Positions 56,890-64,000 of a stretch of DNA of 64,000 nt are shown in pieces. Below the pieces are notes generated by a model. The model was not told where the DNA came from, did no database searches, and saw nothing but the letters and a program-made list of their open reading frames with translations. This stretch comes from Umbelopsis ramanniana AG. Lineage: Eukaryota; Mucoromycota; Umbelopsidomycetes; Umbelopsidales; Umbelopsidaceae. The translations under genes and the position numbers were made by a program. The DNA is taken from NCBI RefSeq assembly GCF_025399195.1, contig NW_026252133.1, positions 62,001 to 126,000 of the forward strand, written 5' to 3'. Position 1 is the first letter of the stretch. Every line of letters starts with the position of its first letter.

Positions 56890-58636
56890 ATGTCGATTCT
56901 ACAGCCATTGAGCCCGCATGAGCCGGAGTACAAGGCTATTTCAACCTTCAATATCATACAGGAAGCAGGTATTTGCACATCTCGAGTTTCGAACGTAGTT
57001 GGTGCCATTCAGCGCTGAAACGAAAACTTACCCCGCACACAACTAGGTGTTGACCATGAAAGCCGACCGATCTTAGTTCTCAGCGCTTGCAAATTACCTG
57101 ATCCTAATGTCATAGATTACGATCTGATCTTGAGGTATGAACTATTGATTTAGTCAAAATTTTTCACTTGCTTTCTGAATGAGACTGACATACCTTACTT
57201 TATTTTTTCCGGGGACGACATGAATTTTTAGGTTTATACTAGCGAGACTGTATGTATAGAGCAAATGTATTGTCATGAAAGAAATGCATGCCAACCTATA
57301 TGATTGATAGGAACGAGTTTGTGGAAAGTGATTACGTACTGGTCTTCTTAGCTGCACCGGCAGCATATCGCCCGCCGTGGCTGTGGCTGTTAAAGGCTTA
57401 TCGTGCCCTTGATCGAAGGTACAGTAAAAGCTCACCAGAATGGCGGGGGGATAGCAGCAAACAGTGACACTGAAGTCTTATAATAGATACAAGAAAAATT
57501 TGAAAGCACTTCATGTTGTTCATTTAACACGAACATATCGCATGATCTTTGATCTTGCCAACAAAATTACCAGGTAAATGACTAACATACGAGCGGTAAA
57601 TTATCTGTGGGGGGTTTTAAACTAAACTACAGCAAATTCTAGCCCTAAATTTGCTCGAAAGCTCCATTATTACAGTTACCTTAGCGAACTCGAACCAGTT
57701 ATTTCTATATCTCAACTGAATCTACCAAGTGCTGTCCGGCCATATGATGAACAACTCCAACGACCCAACACTCCTCCCGCATATGCTAGTCGAGAAGGCA
57801 AAGCGTTACCTGGTCTTGCTTTTGGTGTATCTCTTGAAAAGCTGGCAGAGTTCGACAATGCTAGTGACGCGGATGAGGACTATGTGCCCAGCGTTGTGAA
57901 ACAAATAATAGAGCACCTGCAGCAGAATGGTAAGAAAATAGAAATTTTACGTATTTTGGCGCCAAAATAGGCCAGAATCTCTAAAACATCTCGGAATAGG
58001 TATATCACAGAAAGGAATATTCCGCAAGTCCCCCTCGAGTGAAGAGTTAAAGTTTGTGAAAGATGAGCTCAATAGAGGTATGACATATACCAGTCGTAAT
58101 GTGCGAACCTGGACCCAGCGATTTGCACTAACTCGTTTATTAGGCGTCAAGATCGATCTTTCGAAATACGATATTCACTTATCAGCGTCACTACTGAAAG
58201 TGTTCTTCCGTGATCTCCCCCAAGCTCCGTTGTCATTGGATTTTGTCAATTCTGTGGGAAACATCACAGGTGAATGGGTTGAGATGGTTTTGAATAGCGT
58301 GGGTTAACCATTAATTGACCCCACCTTTCAATTCTAGATGTCACGGAGGAAACCTTGCAACATTTAAGGACACAGTTTCAACATTATTATGGCACACAAA
58401 CCAAACTCAAGTCGTTGCTCCGATATTTGTTCTCGTTCTTGCACGACGTGTCAAATCATTCTGATCAAAATCTTATGACAGCCCATAATATTGCTGTGAT
58501 TTTTGCTCCCAATCTACTACGCTCTGACGATGAAAGAGCTATGCCAGACCCAGCGACGTACCTGCAGCAGATGAACAAGGGGATGGGCCTTGTAAGGTGT
58601 CTTATTCAGGAAAGCGAACTTGTATTCGAGCAATAA
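56890..58636 (+). CDS. CRAL-TRIO/RhoGAP protein (ARHGAP1-like)
   Basis: Eight exons 56890-56968, 57047-57134, 57232-57249 (18 nt), 57311-57418, 57487-57573, 57643-57929, 58000-58269 and 58338-58636 give 411 residues. The first half is a Sec14/CRAL-TRIO domain of the BCH type (SRPILVLSACKLPD, DYVLVFLAAPA, LKALHVVHLTRTYRMIF). The second half is a RhoGAP domain: GISQKGIFRKSPSSEEL contains the arginine finger Arg231; then SLLKVFFRDLPQAPLS and HNIAVIFAPNLLR. Human ARHGAP1/p50RhoGAP and its homologues have the same two-domain order and switch off Rho/Cdc42 GTPases on membranes. Every joint is in phase, including the 18-nt exon. Confidence 0.9.
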
Positions 58637-58798
58637 AAGCGGGTGCTGTTTGTCTAAACACGTCACATCATACCCCAATTGGGTACACTTAGTTTCGTAT
58701 CGGCGATTGAAATCAATACATGGTTTTTTTTTCCACCTGCTGGTTGGCATAACCGCTTTTGTACCTTTCCGTTTCGCCTCGGTGGCTCTTGGCGTATT

Positions 58799-61700
58799 AT
58801 GAATGAAAAAGAACAGATAAACGCTCCTCTCCAGTCAGTCATGAATGGAGTTGAGCAAGAAAAGCAACTAGCAACTGAAGCCCTCGCCGACGCCAACAAG
58901 CAAGTACAAGAAACCGCTGGAAACGCAAAAGTCTATGTCTTTGACGAGGACATGTCGCCTGAGCAGAAGAAGGCGCAAGCTCAGGCCGCGCTTCCGGACA
59001 CCTTTCAAGGCAAAGACACAGGCGGTAAAGCAGACTCCATGCCTACTGATTTGGGGACAAACGACGCTTCTACTGTAGCAGCAGCCCTTGCAAGTGCTTC
59101 TGCGGCCCCAGCTGCAACCTTACAGGGAGCTCCTGGCGCCTATCCTACTCAAAAAAGCAACGGTCTCCCTGAATGGTACAAAGTTGGATGGACATCCTTT
59201 TCCGATCTACCTAACCCTGGAGACGAAAAGGCTGTTGAAGAGTACAAGGCTACTGTTGCCTCGACTAGTCAAGCTGACTTGCTTCCCGAAAAGAACGCTG
59301 ACATGCTTGCTGACTTTCTCAAGGAATCTTATTATGGAGAGTGGTATCACAATGCAGGTGTGATCTTATTCACTGTAGTCTTCACTTGGTTTTTGGCACG
59401 TATCGGTAGCGGATTGATGTCGTGCTTAGTGATTGGCGCGTTCTTAGGTACGATCATTTTATTCTGTAGGATGAGTGGGACTCCGATCCATGACGGTGTT
59501 TCAATAACTGACCTTGCTGCTTGACGCCTCCTTTTTGCTTCGTCTTCTGATTGCAGCTACTTATTACCAAACATCCATACGTCGACTGCGTAGAAATGCC
59601 CGTGACGATGTTCAAAGAGAATTGGTGAAGGCACGTCTGGAAACCGATGTCGAAACTGTTGACTGGATGAACTCTCTTCTGGGTAAGCTTTTCTGAACAT
59701 TCTAAGCCTATGCATCGAAAGCATGGATAATTATAGTAATATGTGTAATTATGCCCCGACCACTTCCCACAGACAAATTCTGGTTGATTGCCGAGCCTGC
59801 TATTAGTGCTCAAGTTGTCGGTACTGCCGATGCTATCTTGGTGGAAAATACCCCATCCTTCCTCGACTCGATCCGACTTACGACCTTTACCATGGGTACT
59901 AAAGGACCTCGCATTGAAGGTGTAAAATCATACCCTAAAACTGACCCCAACGTTGTCGTAAGTAGTTTTCTCTTCATTCCATCATAAATGATAAAGTTCG
60001 TCCATCTTATTAACGAAAATGGATCAGGCTATGGACTGGAAGGTTTCATTCACACCTAACGACATCTTGGATATGACCAAGCGAGATGCACAGGCTAAAG
60101 TAAACCCAAAGATTGTGCTTACTGTCCGCCTTGGCAAAGGGTTTGTTTCAGCTCCTGTCCCTATTTTGGTTGAAGACCTTGCTTTCACTGGCCATATGAG
60201 AATCAAATTGAACCTCTTCAATGAATTCCCCCATGTCAAGACGGTTGAAGCTTGCTTCTTGGAACAGCCTACTTTTGACTATGTACTTAAACCTGTTGGT
60301 GGTGAAACCTTTGGATTCGACATTAACAATGTAGGTTGGGAGTGAAGGATACATGCATTTAGCGAATTTTGCAGTTCTAAGCCTTTCTTTTAGATCCCTG
60401 GTTTGCAATCTTTTGTTGCCGAACAAGTTCACGCAACACTTGGCCCCATGATGTATGCTCCCAATGTCTTTACTGTTGATGTCGCCGGTATGATGGCGGG
60501 TGGTACGGATTTGGAGGCAGCAAACGGTGTTCTGGCTGTCACTATCTACTCCGCTTCTGGAATTAAGAGCGGCGACATCTTTGGTAGTATTGACCCTTAC
60601 ATTACCTTCCACACTGGAAACACAAAGAACAAGGAACTGGCCCGCACATCTGCCGTTGAAAACAGTACATCTCCTCGCTGGAATGAGACTCACTTCATTC
60701 TACTCAATAACCTCAAAGAGACTCTATGCTTGCAACTCATGGACAGAAACGTCGGTCGCAAGGACGCAGCTCTAGGTGTCGTCAATCTCGAACTTAAGGA
60801 ACTGGAAGAAAACGACAATCTACTAGAAGGATTGAATCTCATTGCCTTGAAAAACGGTAAAGCTATTGGTGAAATCAAAGCCGATGTCAGATACTACCCT
60901 ACTGCCAAACCTACTACGTTGGAGGACGGTACCATCCAGCCAGCTGCTGCATCCAATAGTGGTATTCTTCGATTTACCGTTCATGAATGCTCTGAGCTTA
61001 GTGCTGGTAAAAGTGGCGGCATTGGTGTCCCACTTCTTGGAGGCGGAGCTGTCAGCGCTTACGCGAAGCTCAAGGTTAACGGCAAGGAAGCTTTGCGTAC
61101 AAAGACGTTTAAGCGAAGCAGCAACCCACGTTGGGACAAATATGTCGAAGTATTTGTTGCCGACAAGACTAAGGTGAATCTCAATATCGATGTCATGGAA
61201 AGCAAAGAGTTCGCCGACGACTCCCTTATCGCCACCTGGAAATCCACTCTCACTGCAGTTGAGAAGCAGCTTGTGGAAGATAAATCCGAATGGTGGAGTT
61301 TGAACGACGGTCGTGGCAAGATTCACGTCTCCTCTATCTGGAAGCCTGTGGTCATGACTGGACTTGGAGAAGGAATGAACCACGTGTCCTACTCACCTCC
61401 TATTGGTGTCGTTCGTTTCCACTTTTTCGGTGCTACCAACTTGAAGAACGTGGAAGCATTGACTGCCGGTAAATCGGACCCATACGTCAGAGTTAAGTCT
61501 GGCTTGCATACTAGAGGTCAAACTGAATTCATTGATGACAATCTCGATCCCGACTGGAACGAAGTGGTGTACGTACCTATCCACTCCATTCGCGAAGATT
61601 TGGTTTTGGAAGTTATGGACTTCAATGAAAATACGAAGGATAAACTTCTGGGTCTCACCGATTTGTCCATCAAGTCTATCGTCAAAGAAGTTGAAGCTGC

Positions 61701-63916
61701 AAATGGTCAGAAGATGTATGAAAGTTTGCCCGCTATCGATAAGTAAGTAAAGAAACATTAGGTAATGCATTCCCAGCAGACGGCCCACTAACGCTGTGTA
61801 TGTGTACAATTTTAGAACTGTCGACCTGACTACAGAGGAGCGCCAAAAGGGCAAAGGAAAATTGCATTATGCTGCTTCGTTCTATCCAACTTTGGCTCTG
61901 GCAAAGGCTGCCGAAAAGCCTCAAACTGAAGCCGAAAACGGCGAGGTGAAGAAACCTGCTGAAGGCGAAGTCGCTGCAAACGCTGATGTCGCCACGGACG
62001 AGTTGCCTGAACGCGATTTACATGGAGAGCTTATCAAATACACTCCTGACGACAGGATTGACTTGCTATCTTATGAATCTGGTGTCTTGATTGTCAATAT
62101 TCAAGAGGTCGAATTGCCAAGACCTGAGAAAGTGTATGCCGAAATCTTGCTTGATGCTAATGATTCTCAGTACAAGACTGCTAAATTGAAGGGTACTCAT
62201 CTGCCTTTCCATGAAACGAGCGATGCATTTGTCAAGGAGATGGACTTTGCCAAGGTTGTTATTCGTGTTAAGCAAGCGAGAGATGGCGATAAAGACGACA
62301 ATCACATTGCTTCTTGGAGCGGTCAAGTCAAGGATCTCGTTCGAAAGATTCAAGACAACAACAAAAAACATATCGAAAACAGCGAAGATGATAATGATGG
62401 CGAGATCTTTAACTTGATGGACTGCAATGGTGGTACCATCAAGTTAAACTTTGACTTTATTCCCGTCATCAATTTCAAGTTGGATCCCAGTGAAAGTTTA
62501 GAAAGTGCGTATCTTGATAAGTGAATTATTTTGTCTTTTACCACCATGTTCATCTTTTGCTAACCGGATTTCACAGACCAAGGTAATCTCACCGTCACTC
62601 CTCTCAAAGGACATAACTTCCCTGCAGCCGACCGATCTGGTACAAGTGATCCCTATATTGTGTTCTTGCTCAACGGACAAAAAGTCAAGAAAACAGAAGT
62701 GTACAAGAAAAATCTCAATCCTACTTTCGACAAAGATGAACTCTTCGTCGTTCCTATTCCATCACGAACTGCAGCTAGCTTCCGTGTTGAGGTGTTTGAC
62801 TGGGACCAAATTGGCAAGGATACACTGCTAGGAACTGGTGAAATTCCATTGGCAGGAAATAGTGTCGAGAGTTTCGGATCAAAACAAATTGAGATTCCTA
62901 TCTCTGGCTCATCAGGAGGCAACTCATCGTTGACACTGCGATTGATGTGGCAACCACAGCTATTGGCCAAAAAGAAGACCCATACCGGTTTCTTAGGCTC
63001 TACTACAAGAGCATTCACAGGTGCTCCTACTGCTGCTTTCGGTGCTGGTCGCACTCTCGTTGGAGGAGGTGCTCATGTCACTGGTGGTGCTCTTGGTGCA
63101 GGTGGTAAGGCATTTACCGGCGGTGCAAATGCTCTTGGCGGAGGTGTCAATGCTCTTGGATCTGGTCTTAAATCTGGAATGGGCTTTTTAGGCGGTAAGC
63201 CAAAGAGCAAACCTCAAGAAGTCACTCCACAGCCATCATCTCCTGCTCAATCAGCCCTTGGTCAAGTTCCACTGCCACCTATTACGACTGCTCCTGCACT
63301 TTCCCCAACAGCTAGTAAGAATAGCGATGACAACGCCAGTCTCTCCAGTCTGACAACCCCGGTAATGTCTCAGTCAACTAGTAGCATCGGTAAGCATACA
63401 TTTTATTTCATCAGTACACCAAAATAGCGACATGACTGATTTTTTATTTTTATTTTATTTTGGCCTTAAAGGTACCACGGGCGAAGATGGTACACTTGTC
63501 ATCAGTTTGATTGGAGCAAGAGGTCTCAAAGCCATGGATCGTGGCGGTACTAGCGATCCTTATGCTCGTGTTCGTATTGGCAAGAACGTTGTTGCCAAAA
63601 CAAAACACATCAAGAAAACTTTGGAACCACAATGGTAAGTTGTCCCAGGTATTGCACAAGTTCAATATTTATGATTGTAAGCTGACTGTGATCGCACTAC
63701 AGGAATGAGAGATTTGAGGTTAATGTAACTGGTACAAAGACTATGGTCGATATCAAGGTGAAAGATCACAATACACTTCAAGACGTCGATATTGGAAACG
63801 TCATTCTTGACCTATGGGAAAATGTACAACCCAACAAGTCCTTCCAGGGTTGGCTGCCTTTGCAACCTGCTGGAACGGGAGAGGTCAACGTTAGCATTGA
63901 ATTTATGAGAAAATAA
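58799..63916 (+). CDS. Tricalbin (SMP and C2-domain ER-plasma membrane tether)
   Basis: Nine exons 58799-59447, 59557-59682, 59773-59957, 60028-60330, 60394-61742, 61816-62504, 62577-63389, 63472-63634 and 63703-63916 give 1496 residues (yeast Tcb3 1545). A hydrophobic hairpin (about 185-218, VILFTVVFTWFLARIGSG) anchors it in the ER. The SMP lipid-transfer domain (about 235-435) has DWMNSLLDKFW and the segment VLVENTPSF-like AILVENTPSFLDSIRL. C2 domains follow at about 469-590, 759-860, 1101-1225 and 1372-1496; the Ca-binding SDPYIVF/SDPYVRV and SDPYARV loops are visible. A Gly-rich stretch (about 1240-1300, GGGAHVTGGALGAGGKAF) precedes the last C2. Function in yeast: ER-plasma membrane contact and lipid transfer. 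Confidence 0.93.
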
Positions 63917-64000
63917 TTCTCCAGCGACAAGGATTTAGCCAATGTATATTTCTTCTTTCATATCTTCAGTGTTTCATATTAAAGCACACCGTATTTTGAT

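Overview
The window reads as nuclear DNA of an early-diverging fungus, most likely Mucoromycota (probably Mucorales). Supporting signs are many short introns (mostly 55-125 nt, GT-AG), a fused mitochondrial ARG5,6 protein and the alpha-aminoadipate lysine enzyme LYS9 (both fungal traits), D-arabinono-lactone oxidase, a tricalbin, and AT-rich gene-poor stretches carrying tRNA genes and decayed Ty3/gypsy elements. No prokaryotic features are present. Most gene models below are spliced models built by eye: every exon joint listed keeps frame and uses GT/AG, but none was checked by a search.

Layout. 1-10 kb is dense housekeeping: exportin-7 C-terminus (+), LYS9 (-), a phytanoyl-CoA dioxygenase-like enzyme (-), a 72-residue zinc-ribbon protein (+), then ARG5,6 (-) and argininosuccinate synthase ARG1 (+) transcribed divergently from a 419-bp promoter that holds a perfect Gcn4/CPC1 site. 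10-21 kb is sparse: tRNA-Pro(AGG), tRNA-His(GTG), a 247-bp solo LTR, a small three-exon gene, D-arabinono-1,4-lactone oxidase (-), a BLOC-1-like coiled-coil gene (+), and a second, inverted tRNA-His. 21.3-33 kb is a graveyard of at least five Ty3/gypsy fragments in both orientations. 34-40 kb returns to genes: tRNA-Arg(ACG), a SUR7/PalI-type membrane protein (-), a tyrosine phosphatase (-) with an 8-nt microexon, and a four-repeat Myb protein resembling SNAPC4 (+). 40.3-45.4 kb is another gypsy element whose RNase H segment is inverted, followed by an independent LTR, a second tRNA-Arg and a second copy of the 247-bp LTR containing an N gap. 45.8-64 kb is dense again: ELL elongation factor (-), cytochrome b5 (+), a GPI-anchored metalloprotease (-), cohesin SCC3/STAG (-), a CRAL-TRIO/RhoGAP protein (+) and a tricalbin (+).

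The most interesting signal is the relation between tRNA genes and LTR elements. One LTR family (ending CCGCGGACCA) stops exactly 13 nt upstream of the mature 5' end of two different tRNA genes (His and Arg). A second family (TGTCGTCGCC...AAACGACA) sits 38-65 bp downstream of a His and an Arg tRNA, with 4-bp target duplications. This looks like Pol III-directed integration in a fungal group where I know of little description, and is comparable in logic to yeast Ty3 and Dictyostelium TRE elements.

Functionally, ARG5,6 (mitochondrial steps 2-3) and ARG1 (step 7) form a co-regulated arginine pair, with LYS9 nearby completing a small amino-acid cluster. The remaining genes look like unrelated neighbours.
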